Source: Urophycis tenuis (taxonomy: Eukaryota; Chordata; Actinopteri; Gadiformes; Phycidae). Taken from it: 64,000 bases of DNA. The stretch covers positions 1,180,001-1,244,000 of the forward strand of contig JAXIVH010000044.1 in assembly GCA_036785325.1 (NCBI GenBank). The letters are read 5' to 3'. Positions 21,574 through 34,019 of this stretch are shown here, one piece after another. Position 1 is the stretch's first letter; each line of letters starts with the position of its first letter. The position numbers and the translations under genes are program-made. The notes under the pieces are model-generated. The model was not told the DNA's origin. It saw nothing but the letters and a program-made list of their open reading frames with translations, and searched no databases.

Positions 21574-22270
21574 TCCCCCCCCCCCCCCCCCCCCCCCAAG
21601 TCCCTATTGCTCAACCCTGGGATCAACCAAAAAGGATCGGGGAGGATCAAAAGGGATGGCTCCATCTGGTGGCCACCGGTGGGAGGTTTTATTTCCAGAA
21701 ATTTCCAGAAATGTCATGCACAAGGACTTTTAATTGCTTTGGTGTCTTTTCTTTCCACTATCCCACCCCTTGTGAAACTCAAGCACACATGGACTCCAAA
21801 ATACTTTTACAACTTTTATTTTAAACCCAGAATGTGTTTCATTTACATGGCAATGCATGTAAAACACAAGTAAACAAGATCTGTTTAGTTTAAAGCTCGC
21901 TCACCGTGACAAGGTACAGATCTATGAGCAAGAGCATAAAACATTTATGTAAACGGAGCAGACAAATATATACAAACATCACAAAGACATGAAGCTGACA
22001 AAGACAAACAAACGACACGCATGACAAAAACACAGATTATCTGAACACGAACAAGGGAAACTCATTGTGTTGAACTGATTAAGGTTAAAAAGATTGTGCA
22101 TTTTAACAGCAATATAAAAAACAAACAAAATGACTACAAGTAAAACTGTAAACTGCATTATTTTGAACTATATAAATAGATTGTGCTTGCTGAAGCACTT
22201 TAAAACACACACAAAGAAAAAGACAAACACACACACACACATATTTACAGTTATTTACAAAGTCCGGTAT
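21574..22270 (-). other. Poly-C tract and putative 3' UTR of the terminal exon
   Basis: A C run (21575-21597) begins a stretch (CAAGTCCC, then CAACCCTGGGATC) shared with 35.54-35.60 kb. The rest, read on the minus strand, follows the stop of the terminal exon and has no open frame. Confidence 0.5.
21814..21819 (-). terminator. Poly(A) signal candidate
   Basis: Minus-strand AATAAA about 450 bp after the stop codon of the terminal exon at 22271. Placement suits a 3' end. Confidence 0.4.
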
Positions 22271-22798
22271 TTACAAAGTCCTCCTTTCCAACTCTGCATC
22301 CACGACACTCTTAAAGTGTTCAAAGTTGTCATAGACAACATTGTCGAACCCAGGGGTAGTGGACTTCCTCGTGGATGGGCAGAAGGAAAATATCTTCTGT
22401 GGGCTTCCAGCCACTTTGTCCTTGGAAGGGGTGTACCTCTTTCGCCGTCCACCACAGTTTGGCACGTGGCAAGCCCCACAAGGCCGCGAGGACTTGTTGG
22501 GCATGAACGCCTTCACTGTTGGTGCAGGAGGGACAAAGCTCTGGCTGCAGGATGGCCCACGAAACAGGACGGAGGGGGCCTGTGGCTGTGCAGGGAGGAC
22601 CAGCAGCAGTATGGGTGCTGCCGACATGGGGGGCCGGCCACAGGCTGACGCAGCAGGAGGCCTCCTTGCCTCGGCCTGCTGGTTGACGCGCTGGATCTGC
22701 CACGGGTCCAAGCAAGACGTCCGCCGGCCGTGACCACCGGCGACACGGAGCGATGCCATGCGGTGGTTCCACTGCACGGCTAAGGACACCAAGTATAC
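22271..22798 (-). CDS. Terminal exon of an unrecognised transposon-like gene
   Basis: The exon follows the acceptor GTGTTTCAG and continues, in phase, the exon at 22989-23492: PFQ joins VYLVSLAVQWNHRM. It has a proline-rich middle that resembles, at DNA level, the 5' part of the repeated exon. It ends with a cysteine cluster (PCGACHVPNCGGRRKRY), then QKIFSFCPSTRKS and a C-terminal helix to a stop at 22271. The C-x2-C spacing with adjacent basic residues suggests a metal- or nucleic-acid-binding tail. The motif set resembles proteins from multicopy fish transposon families, but I cannot name one. It occurs once in the window, unlike the exon before it. Confidence 0.6.
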   Translation of the reverse strand, partial: VYLVSLAVQWNHRMASLRVAGGHGRRTSCLDPWQIQRVNQQAEARRPPAASACGRPPMSAAPILLLVLPAQPQAPSVLFRGPSCSQSFVPPAPTVKAFMPNKSSRPCGACHVPNCGGRRKRYTPSKDKVAGSPQKIFSFCPSTRKSTTPGFDNVVYDNFEHFKSVVDAELERRTL

Positions 22799-22988
22799 CT
22801 GAAACACACATTTCCATTTGACTGTCATTGTGTACAATGCTTACAGGTGACGGCTGAAGCTGTGAAATAAAATGTATCATTGAAGCCATCATTGAGACTT
22901 TTCTTTTTAAATTATACCGTATCAACATGGGTCTGCAATAAAGCTTTATATATATTTATGCGTGTGTGTGTGTGTTTTAATCACTTAC

Positions 22989-23492
22989 TTGGAACGGCAT
23001 GATCACACATCGCTGTGAAGGGACGGCGTTAACCAGGTGGGCGTGCAACCCCTCGAGAGAGTTGCTGCCACGCCGGCACTTGTACTTGTTCAGCCGGATG
23101 CTGTTCTTCACAACCACCTTCACAGAGACATACAGCTGTATGCCAGGGGGGTCCTGTAACACACAACCTATTGCAAGGTCCTCATTTATGCTGGTGTCAT
23201 TTTGAAATGTTACCATATGCAAGTTTGAATGGTTTTGACACACGATGACTGCAGAGACAGCTGCAGGATGGCCCTGGATGCAGGACGGAGGGGGCCTGTG
23301 GCTGTGCGGGGAGGACCGGCGGTATGGGTGCTGCCGACACAGGGGGCGGGCAGGCCACAGGCTGACGCAGCAGGAGGCCTCGGCTGGAGGCGGGTGGGCG
23401 CAGGAGGCTTCGGCCGGGTGGAGGACGACAACGCAGTGGGCTGAACGGGCCGGTTGGTGGGAGTCACAGGCTCTGGCTCATCAACAAATAAT
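22989..23492 (-). CDS. Satellite-embedded exon, copy 4 (next to the terminal exon)
   Basis: A 504-bp exon, acceptor TTTCCAG and donor CAA/GTAAGT. Its downstream intron (22799-22988) leads directly to the terminal exon at 22271-22798 in matching phase, which no other copy does. It encodes a proline-rich part followed by SINEDLAIGCVLQDPPG and YKCRRGSNSLEG. Between the entry frame and the exit frame there is a one-base discrepancy, so the mature message would need an alternative site or the exon is broken. Confidence 0.55.
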
Positions 23493-26446
23493 CTGGAAAT
23501 ATAAAATACACACGTGATCAGTATTGATATTGATATCTTTTATAAGAACACTGTTCATACTGTTTACACTTTTTATACAACTGTTTATACAATGTCCATA
23601 CTGTTTATTTATTAATGTTTATCACTGACAATAAAGGTGACTTGGTATGACTTGTGTGCTATTTTCTTTCCACAGTCAACAGAACACACATGAATCAGCT
23701 TATTATTTCGACGACCCGTGGGCAAATATAGTCATGCCATACGCCGTTGGAAAGCTTAGATTTCTACGCTTAAAATGAGCCCATCTCCGAGCAATCTGGT
23801 TGCTCACAGACTAAACTGCGTCAGTTTGACTGAAGTCTACCCCTTCAACATTTCAATTAACATCAATCTTTCCTTACAGAACACAAATTAATTAGCTTAG
23901 TATTTCAACGAGCCATGAGTCAATATAGTCTTGCCATACGCCGTTGGAAAGCTTAGATTTCCCCGCTTAAAATGAGCCCATCCGCGAGCAGTCTGGTTGT
24001 TCACAGACAAAACTGCGTCAGGTTGACTGAAGTCTACCCAGCAGTTAAAAACATACCTTCAACGTTTCAATTAACATCAATCTTTCCTTACAGAACACAA
24101 ATTAATTAGCTTAGTATTTCAACGACCCATGAGTCAGTATAGTCTTGCCATACGCCGTTGGAAAGCTTAGATTTCTCCGCTTAAAATGAGCCCATCCCCG
24201 AGCAATTTGGTTGCTCACAGACAAAACTGCCTCAGGTTGACTGAAGTCTACCCAGCAGCTAAAAACATACCTTCAACGTTTCAATTAACATAAATCTTTC
24301 CTTACAGAACACAAATTAATTAGCTTAGTATTTCAACGACCCATGAGTCAATATAGTCTTGCCATACGCCGTTGGAAAGCTTAGATTTCCCTGCTTAAAA
24401 TGAGCCCGTCCGCTAGCAGTCTGGTTACTCACAGACAAAACTGCGTCAGGTTGACTGAAGTCTTTCCAGCAGCTAAAAACATACCTTCAACGTTTCAATT
24501 AACATCAATCTTTCCTTACAGAACACAATTTAATTAGCTTAGTATTTCAACGACCCAGGAGTCAATATAGTCTTGCCATACGCTGTTGGAAAGCTTAGAT
24601 TTCCCCGCTTAAAATGAGTCCATCTTCGAGCAATGTGGTTGTTCACAGACAAAACTGCGTCAGGTTGACTGAAGTCTACCCAGCAGTTAAAAACATACCT
24701 TCAACGTTTCAATTAACATCAATCTTTCCTTACAGAACACAAATTAATTAGCTTAGTATTTCAACGACCCATGAGTCAATATAGTCTTGCCATACGCCGT
24801 TGGAAAGCTTAGATTTCCCTGCTTAAAATGAGCCCGTCTGCTAGCAGTCTGGTTACTCACAGACAAAACTGCGTCAGGTTGACTGAAGTCTACCCAGCAG
24901 CTAAAAACATACCTTCAACGTTTCAATTAACATCAATCTTTCCTTACAGAACACAAATTAATTAGCTTAGTATTTCAACGACCCATGAGTCAATATAGTC
25001 TTGCCATTAGAAAGCTTAGATTTCCCCGCTTAAAATGAGCCCATCCACGAGCAGTCTGGTTGCTCACAGACAAAACTGCGTCAGGTTGACTGAAGTCTAC
25101 CCAGCAGCTAAAAACATACCTTCAACGTTTCAATTAACATCAATCTTTCCTTACAGAACACAAATTAATTAGCTTAGTATTTCAACGACCCATGAGTCAA
25201 TATAGTCTTGCCATACGCCGTTAGAAAGGTTAGATTTCCCCGCTTAAAATGAGCCCATCCACGAGCAGTCTGGTTGCTCACAGACAAAACTGCGTCAGGT
25301 TGACTGAAGTCTACCCAGCAGCTAAAAACATACCTTCAACGTTTCAATTAACATCAATCTTTCCTTACAGAACAGAAATTAATTAGCTTAGTATTTCAAC
25401 GACCCATGAGTCAATATAGTCTTGCCATACGCCGTTAGAAAGCTTAGATTTCCCCGCTTAAAATGAGCCCATGCACGAGCAATTTGGTTGCTCACAGACT
25501 AAACTGCGTCAGTTTGACTGAAGTCTACCCAGCAGCTAAAAACACACCTTCAACGTTTTAATTAAGATCAATCTTTCAATAAAAAACACAAATTAATTAG
25601 CTTAGTATTTCAACGACCCATGAGTCAATATAGTCTTGCCATACGCCGTTGAAAAGCTTAGATTTTCCCGCTTAAAATGAGCCCATCCACGAGCAGTCTG
25701 GTTGCTCACAGACTAAACTGCGTCAGGTTGACTGAAGTCTACCCAGCAGCTAAAAACATACCTTCAACGTTTCAATTAACATCAATCTTTCCTTACAGAA
25801 CACAAATTAATTAGCTTAGTATTTCAACGACCCATAAGTCAATATAGTCTTGCCATACGCCGTTTGAAAGCTTAGATTTCCCCGCTTAAAATGAGCCCAT
25901 CCGCGAGCAGTCCGGTTGCTCACAGACAAACCTGCGTCAGGTTGACTGAAGTCTGCCCAGCAGCTAAAAACATACCTTCAAGGTTTCAATTAAGATCAAT
26001 CTTTCCTTACAGAACACAAATTAATTAGCTTAGTATTTCAACGAGCCATGAGTCAATATAGTCTTGCCATACGCCGTTGGAAAGCTTAGATTTGCCCGCT
26101 TAAAATGAGCCCATCCCCGAGCAATTTGGTTACTCACAGACAAAACTGCGTCAGGTTGACTGAAGTCTACCCAGCAGCTAAAAACATACCTTCAACGTTT
26201 CAATTAAGATCAATCTTTCAATAAAGAACACAAAGTAATTTGCTTAGTATTTCAACGACCCATGAGTCAATATAGGCTTGCCATACACCGTTGGAAAGCT
26301 TAGATTTCCCCGCTTAAAATGAGCCCAAAATGTATCATTGAAGCCATCATTGAGACTTTTCTTTTTAAATTATACCGCATGAACATGGGTCTGCAATAAA
26401 GCTTTATATATATTTATGTGTGTGTGTGTGTGTTTTAATCACTTAC

Positions 26447-26932
26447 TTGGAACGGCATGATCCCACATCGCTGTGAAGGGACGGCTTTAACGAGGTGGGC
26501 GTGCAACCCCTCGAGAGAGTTGCTGCTTGTTCAGCCGGATGCCGTTCTTAAAACCACCTTCACAGAGACATACAGCTGTATGCCAGGGGGGTCCTGTAAC
26601 ACACAACCTATTGCAAGGTCCTCATTTATGCTGGTGTCATTTTGAAATGTTACCATATACAAGTTTGAATGGTTTTGACACACGATGAATGCAGAGACAG
26701 CTGCAGGATGGCCCTGGATGCAGGACGGAGGGGGCCTGTGGCTGTGCGGGGAGGACCAGCGGTATGGGTGCTGCCGACACAGGGGGCGGGCAGGCCACAG
26801 GCTGACGCAGCAGGAGGCCTCGGCTGGAGGCGGGTGGGCGCAGGAGGCTACGGCCGGGTGGAGGACGACAACGCAGTGGGCTGAACGGGCCGGTTGGTGG
26901 GAGTCACAGGCTCTGGCTCATCAACAAATAAT
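26447..26932 (-). pseudogene. Satellite-embedded exon, copy 5
   Basis: 486 bp, with net loss of 18 bp (missing part of the KYKCRRG-coding stretch plus a 1-bp change nearby). Splice sites are kept. Shares its deletions with copy 6. Confidence 0.6.
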
Positions 26933-28197
26933 CTGGAAATATAAAATACACACGTGATCAGTATTGATATTGATATCTTTTATAAGAACACTGTTCATAC
27001 TGTTTACACTTTTTATACAACTGTTTATACAATGTCCATACTGTTTATTTATTAATGTTTATCACTGACAATAAAGGTGACTTGGTATGACTTGTGTGCT
27101 ATTTTCTTTCCACAGTCAACAGAACACACATGAATCAGCTTATTATTTCGACGACCCATGGGCAAATATAGTCATGCCATACGCCGTTGGAAAGCTTAGA
27201 TTTCCCCGCTTAAAATGAGCCCATCTCTAAGCAATTTGGTTGCTCACAGACTAAACTGCGTCAGTTTTACTGAAGTCTACCCAGCAGCTAAAAACACACC
27301 TTCAACGTTTCAATTAACATCAATCTTTCCTTACAGAACACAAATTAATTAGCTTAGTATTTCAACGACCCATGAGTCAATATAGTCTTGAAATATGCAG
27401 TTGGAAAGCTTAGATTTCCCCGCTTAAAATTAGCCCATCCGCGAGCAGTCTGGTTGATCACAGACTAAACTGCGTCAAGTTGACTGAAGTCTACCCAGCA
27501 GCTAAAAACATACCTTCAACGTTTTAATTAAGATCAATCTTTCAATAAAAAACACAAATTAATTAGCTTAGTATTTCAACGACCCATGAGTCAATATAGT
27601 CTTGCCATACGCCGTTGAAAAGCTTAGATTTCCCCGCTTAAAATGAGCCCATCCACGAGCAATTTGGTTGCTCACAGACTAAACTGCGTCAGTTTGACTG
27701 AAGTCTGCCCAGCAGCTAAAAACATACCTTCAAGGTTTCAATTAAGATCAATCTTTCCTTACAGAACACAAATTAATTAGCTTAGTAATTCAACGACCCA
27801 TGAGTCAATATAGTCTTGCCATACGCCATTGCAAAGCTTAGATTTCCCTGCTTAAAATGAGCCCATCCCGAGCAATTTGGTTGCTCACAGACAAAACTGC
27901 GTCAGGTTGACTGAAGTCTACCCAGCAGCTAAAAACATACCTTCAACGTTTCAATTAAGATCAATCGTTCAATAAAGAACACAGAGTAATTTGCTTAGTA
28001 TTTCAACGACCCATGAGTCAATATAGGCTTGCCATACACCGTTGGAAAGCTTAGATTTTCACGCTTAAAATGAGCCCAAAATGTATCATTGAAGCCATCA
28101 TTGAGACTTTTCTTTTTAAATTATACCGCATGAACATGGGTCTGCAATAAAGCTTTATATATATTTATGTGTGTGTGTGTGTGTTTTAATCACTTAC

Positions 28198-28683
28198 TTG
28201 GAACGGCATGATCCCACATCGCTGTGAAGGGACGGCGTTAACGAGGTGGGCGTGCAACCCCTCGAGAGAGTTGCTGCTTGTTCAGCCGGATGCCGTTCTT
28301 AAAACCACCTTCACAGAGACATACAGCTGTATGCCAGGGGGGTCCTGTAACACACAACCTATTGCAAGGTCCTCATTTATGCTGGTGTCATTTTGAAATG
28401 TTACCATATACAAGTTTGAATGGTTTTGACACACGATGACTGCAGAGACAGCTGCAGGATGGCCCTGGATGCAGGACGGAGGGGGCCTGTGGCTGTGCGG
28501 GGAGGACCAGCGGTATGGGTGCTGCCGACACAGGGGGCGGGCAGGCCACAGGCTGACGCAGCAGGAGGCCTCGGCTGAAGGCGGGTGGGCGCAGGAGGCT
28601 ACGGCCGGGTGGAGGACGACAACGCAGTGGGCTGAACGGGCTGGTTGGTGGGAGTCACAGGCTCTGGCTCATCAACAAATAAT
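28198..28683 (-). pseudogene. Satellite-embedded exon, copy 6
   Basis: 486 bp, with the same deletions as copy 5, 1,751 bp away. Splice sites are kept. Confidence 0.6.
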
Positions 28684-31007
28684 CTGGAAATATAAAATAC
28701 ACACGTGATCAGTATTGATATTGATATCTTTTATAAGAACACTGTTCATACTGTTTATACTTTTTATACAATGTCCATACTGTTTATTTATTAATGTTTA
28801 TCACTGACAATAAAGGTGACTTGGTATGACTTGTGTGCTATTTTCTTTCCACAGTCAACAGAACACACATGAATCAGCTTATTATTTCGACGACCCGTGG
28901 GCAAATATAGTCATGCCATACGCCGTTGGAAAGCTTAGATTTCCCCGCTTAAAATGAGCCCATCCCTGAGCAATTTGGTTGCTCACAGACAAAACTGCGT
29001 CAGGTTGACTGAAGTCTACCCAGCAGCTAAAAACATACCTTCAACGTTTTAATTAAGATCAATCTTTCAATAAAGAACACAAATTAATTATCTTAGTATT
29101 TCAACGACCCATGAGTCAATATAGTCTTGCCATACGCCATTGGAAAGCTTAGATTTCCCTGCTTAAAATGAGCCCATCCCCGAGCAATTTGGTTGCTCAC
29201 AGACAAAACTGCGTCAGGTTGACTGAAGTCTACCCAGCAGCTAAAAACATACCTTCAACGTTTCAATTAACATCAATCTTTCCTTACAGAACACAAATTA
29301 ATTAGCTTATTATTTCAACGACCCATGAGTCAATATAGTCTTGCTGTACGCCGTTGGAAAGCTTAGATTTCCCCGCTTAAAATGAGCCCATCCCCGAGCA
29401 ATTTGGTTGCTCACAGACAAAACTGCGTCAGGTTGACTGAAGTCTACCCAGCAGCTAAAAACATACCTTCAACGTTTCAATTAAGATCAATCTTTCAATA
29501 AAGAACACAAATTAATTAGCTTAGTATTTCAACGACCCATGAGTCAATATAGTCTTGCCATACGCCGTTGGAAAGCTTAGATTTCCCCGCTTATAATGAG
29601 CCCATCCGTGAGCAATTTGGTTGCTCACAGATAAAACTGCGTCAGGTTGACTGAAGTCTATCCAGCAGCTAAAAACATACCTTCAACGTTTCAATTAAGA
29701 TCAATCTTTCAATAAAGAACACAAATTAATTATCTTAGTATTTCAACGACCCATGAGTCAATATAGTCTTGCCATACGCCGTTGGAAAGCTTAGATTTCC
29801 CCGCTTAAAATGAGCCCATCCGCGAGCAGTCTGGTTGATCACAGACTAAACTGCGTCAGGTTGACTGAAGTCTACCCAGCAGCTAAAAACATACCTTCAA
29901 CGTTTCAATTATCATCAATCTTTCCTTACAGAACACAAATTAATTAGCTTAGTATTTCAACGACCCTTTGGTGAATATAGTCTTGCCATACGCCGTTTAA
30001 AAGCTTAGATTTCCCCGCTTAGAATGAGCCCATCCGCGAGCAGTCTGGTTGATCACAGACTAAACTGCGTCAGGTTGACTGAAGTCTACCCAGCAGCTAA
30101 AAACATACCTTCAACGTTTCAATTAACATCAATCTTTCCTTACAGAACACAAATTAATTAGCTTAGTATTTCAACGACCCATGAGTCAATATAGTCTTGC
30201 CATACGCCGTTGGGAAGCTTAGATTTCCCCGCTTAAAATGAGCCCATCCGCAAGCAGTCTGGTTGATCACAGACTAAACTGCGTCAGGTTGACTGAAGTC
30301 TACCCAGCAGCTAAAAACATACCTTCAACGTTTCAATTAACATCAATCTTTCCTTACAGAACACACATTAATTAGCTTAGTATTTCAACGACCCATGAGT
30401 CAATATAGTCTTGAAATACGCCGTTGGAAAGCTTAGATTTCCCCGCTTAAAATGAGCCCATCCGCGAGCAGTCTGGTTGATCACAGACTAAACTGCGTCA
30501 AGTTGAGTGAAGTCTACCCAGAAGCTAAAAACATTCCTTCAACGTTTCAATTAACATCAATCTTTCCTTACAGAACACAAATTAATTAGCTTAGTATTTC
30601 AACGACCCATGAGTCAATATAGTCTTGCCATACGCCGTTGGAAAGATTAGATTTCCCCGCTTAAAATGAGCCCGTCCGCGAGCAGTCTAGTTGCTCACAG
30701 GCAAAACTGCGTCAGGTTGACTGAAGTCTACCCAGCAGCTAAAAACATACCTTCAACGTTTCAATTAAGATCAATCTTTCATTAAAGAACACAAATTAAT
30801 TAGCTTAGTATTTCAACGACCCATGAGTCAATATAGTCTTGCCATACGCCGTTGGAAAGCTTAGATTTCCCCGCTTAAAATAAGCCCAAAATGTATCATT
30901 GAAGCCATCATTGAGACTTTTCTTTTTAAATTATACCGCGAGAACATGGGTCTGCAATAAAGCTTTATATATATTTATGTGTGTGTGTGTGTGTTTTAAT
31001 CACTTAC

Positions 31008-31509
31008 TTGGAACGGCATGATCCCACATCGCTGTGAAGGGACGGAGTTAACCAGGTGGGCGTGCAACCCCTCGAGAGTTGCTGCCTCGCCGGCAATTGT
31101 ACTTGTTCAGCCGGATGCCGTTCTTCACAACCACCTTCACAGAGACATACAGCTATAGGCCAGGGGGGTCCTGTAACACACAACCTATTGCAAGGTCCTC
31201 ATTTATGCTGGTGTCATTTTGAAATGTTACCATATACAAGTTTGAATGGTTTTGACACACGATGACTGCAGAGACAGCTGCAGGATGGCCCTGGATGCAG
31301 GACAGAGGGGGCCTGTGGCTGTGCGGGGAGGACCAGCGGTATGGGTGCTGCCGACACAGGGGGCGGGCAGGCCACAGGCTGACGCAGCAGGAGGCCTCGG
31401 CTGGAGGCGGGTGGGCGCCGGAGGCTTCGGCCGGGTGGAGGACGACAACGCAGTGGGCTGAACGGTCCGGTTGGTGGGAGTCACAGGCTCTGGCTCATCA
31501 ACAAATAAT
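31008..31509 (-). pseudogene. Satellite-embedded exon, copy 7
   Basis: 502 bp with small deletions (CTCGAGAGTTGC lacks two bases) and substitutions that break the SLEG-containing frame. Splice sites are kept. Confidence 0.6.
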
Positions 31510-33203
31510 CTGGAAATATAAAATACACACGTGATCAGTATTGATATTGATATCTTTTATAAGAACACTGTTCATACTGTTTAGACTTTTTATGCAACTG
31601 TTTATTCAATGTCCATACTGTTTATTTATTAATGTTTATCACTGACAATAAAGGTGACTTGGTATGACTTGTGTGCTATTTTCTTTCCACAGTCAACAGA
31701 ACAAACATGAATCAGCTTATTATTTCAACGACCCGTGGGCAAATATAGTCATGCCATACGCCGTTGGAAAGCTTACATTTCCCCGCTTAAAATGAGCCCA
31801 TCCGCGAGCAGTCTGGTTGATCACAGACTAAACTGCGTCAGGTTGACTGAAGTCTACCCAGCAGCTAAAAACATACCTTCAACGTTTCAATTAACATCAA
31901 TCTTTCCTTACAGAACACAAATTAATTAGCTTAGTATTTCAACGACCCATGAGTCAATATAGTCTTGCCATACGCCGTTGGGAAGCTTAGATTTCCCCGC
32001 TTAAAATGAGCCCATCCGCAAGCAGTCTGGTTGATCACAGACTAAACTGCGTCAGGTTGACTGAAGTCTACCCAGCAGCTAAAAACATACCTTCAACGTT
32101 TCAATTAACATCAATCTTTCCTTACAGAACACACATTAATTAGCTTAGTATTTCAACGACCCATGAGTCAATATAGTCTTGAAATACGCCGTTGGAAAGC
32201 TTAGATTTCCCCGCTTAAAATGAGCCCATCCGCGAGCAGTCTGGTTGATCACAGACTAAACTGCGTCAAGTTGAGTGAAGTCTACCCAGAAGCTAAAAAC
32301 ATTCCTTCAACGTTTCAATTAACATCAATCTTTCCTTACAGAACACAAATTAATTAGCTTAGTATTTCAACGACCCATGAGTCAATATAGTCTTGCCATA
32401 CGCCGTTGGAAAGATTAGATTTCCCCGCTTAAAATGAGCCCGTCCGCGAGCAGTCTAGTTGCTCACAGGCAAAACTGCGTCAGGTTGACTGAAGTCTACC
32501 CAGCAGCTAAAAACATACCTTCAATGTTTCAATTAACATCAATCTTTCCTTACAGAACACAAATTAATTAGCTTAGTATTTCAACGACCCTTTGATGAAT
32601 ATAGTCTTGCCATACGCCGTTGGAAAGCTTAGATTTCCATGCTTATAATGAACCCATTTCTGAGCAATTTGGTTGCTCACAGACAAAACTGCGTCAGTTT
32701 GACTGAAGTCTACCCAGCAGCTAAAAACATACCTTCAACGTTTCAATTAAGATCAATCTTTCCTTACAGAACACAAATTAATTAGCTTAGTATTTCAACG
32801 ACCCTTTGGTGAATATAGTCTTGCCATACACCTTTCGAAAGCTTAGATTTCCCCGCTTATAAAGAGCCCATCCCCCAGCAATTTGGTTGCGCACAGACAA
32901 AACTGCGTCAGGTTGACTGAAGTCTATCCAGCAGCTAAAAACATACCTTCAACGTTTCAATTAAGATCAATCTTTAAATAAAGAACACAAATTAATTAGC
33001 TTAGTATTTCAACGACCCATGATTCAATATAGTCTTGCCATACGCCGTTGGAAAGCTTAGATTTCCCCGCTTAAAATGAGCCCAAAATGTATCATTGAAG
33101 CCATCATTGAGACTTTTTTTTTTTAATTATACCGCATGAACATGGGTCTGCAATAAAGCTTTATATATATTTATGTGTGTGTGTGTGTGTTTTAATCACT
33201 TAC

Positions 33204-33708
33204 TTGGAACGGCATGATCCCACATCGCTGTGAAGGGACGGCGTTAACCAGGTGGGCGTGCAACCCCTCGAGAGAGTTGCTGCCTCGCCGGCACTTGTAC
33301 TTGTTCAGCCGGATGCCGTTCTTCACAACCACCTTCACAGAGACATACAGCTGTATGCCAGGGGGGTCCTGTAACACACAACCTATTGCAAGGTCCTCAT
33401 TTATGCTGGTGTCATTTTGAAATGTTACCATATACAAGTTTGAATGGTTTTGACACACGATGACTGCAGAGACAGCTGCAGGATGGCCCTGGATGCAGGA
33501 CGGAGGGGGCCTGTGGCTGTGCGGGGAGGACCAGCGGTATGGGTGCTGCCGACACAGGGGGCGGGCAGGCCACAGGCTGACGCAGCAGGAGGCCTCGGCT
33601 GGAGGGGGGTGGGCGCAGGAGGCTTCGGCCGGGTGGAGGACGACAACACAGTGGGCTGAACGGGCCGGTTTGGTGGGAGTCACAGGCTCTGGCTCATCAA
33701 CAAATAAT
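33204..33708 (-). CDS. Satellite-embedded exon, copy 8 (single open frame)
   Basis: 505 bp. One extra T relative to the 504-bp copies puts the acceptor-side frame and the donor-side frame in register, so this is the only copy open from TTTCCAG to CAA/GTAAGT. The encoded order is an acidic start (VDEPEPVTP), a Cys/Pro-rich middle, CQNHSNLYMVTF, LQDPPGIQLYVSV and YKCRRGSNSLEGLHAH. It is the copy nearest the promoter candidate at 35.4 kb. Whether the extra base is ancestral or new cannot be decided here. Confidence 0.5.
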
Positions 33709-34019
33709 CTGGAAATATAAAATACACACGTGAACAGTATTGATATTGATATCTTTTATAAGAACACTGTTCATACTGTTTACACTTTTTATACAACTGT
33801 TTATACAATGGCCATACTGTTTATTTATTAATGTTTATCACTGACAATAAAGGTGACTTGGTATGACTTGTGTGCTATTTTCTTTCCACAGCCAACAGAA
33901 CACACATGAATCAGCTTATTATTTCGACGACCCGTGGGCGAATAGTCATGCCATACACCGTTGGAAAGCTTAGATTGCCACGATCAAAACGAGATCATCT
34001 GCTACGAGTCATATGCTTG

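Larger units (their letters stand above)
22868..33975. repeat. Satellite array II with five exon blocks
   Basis: About 35 monomers of 214 bp. Spacing of the landmark ATTAGC is exactly 214 bp at 23891, 24105, 24319, 24533 and 24747. Five blocks of about 800 bp are embedded, starting at 22868, 26328, 28078, 30888 and 33085, with about 12, 4, 9-10 and 6-7 monomers between them. Blocks and monomers share one orientation. Divergence between monomers is low, mostly single substitutions and the variants CAATTAACATC or CAATTAAGATC. Confidence 0.93.

Noticed and set aside
22868..33975. CRISPR-like alternation of repeats and spacers
   Set aside because: The repeat unit is 214 bp, is repetitive through its whole length, and the surrounding DNA is clearly vertebrate.
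22868..33975. Centromeric satellite with a CENP-B box
   Set aside because: The closest match (TTCGACGACCCGTGGG in block edges) lacks the required bases, and the presence of exons and short array length do not suggest a centromere.
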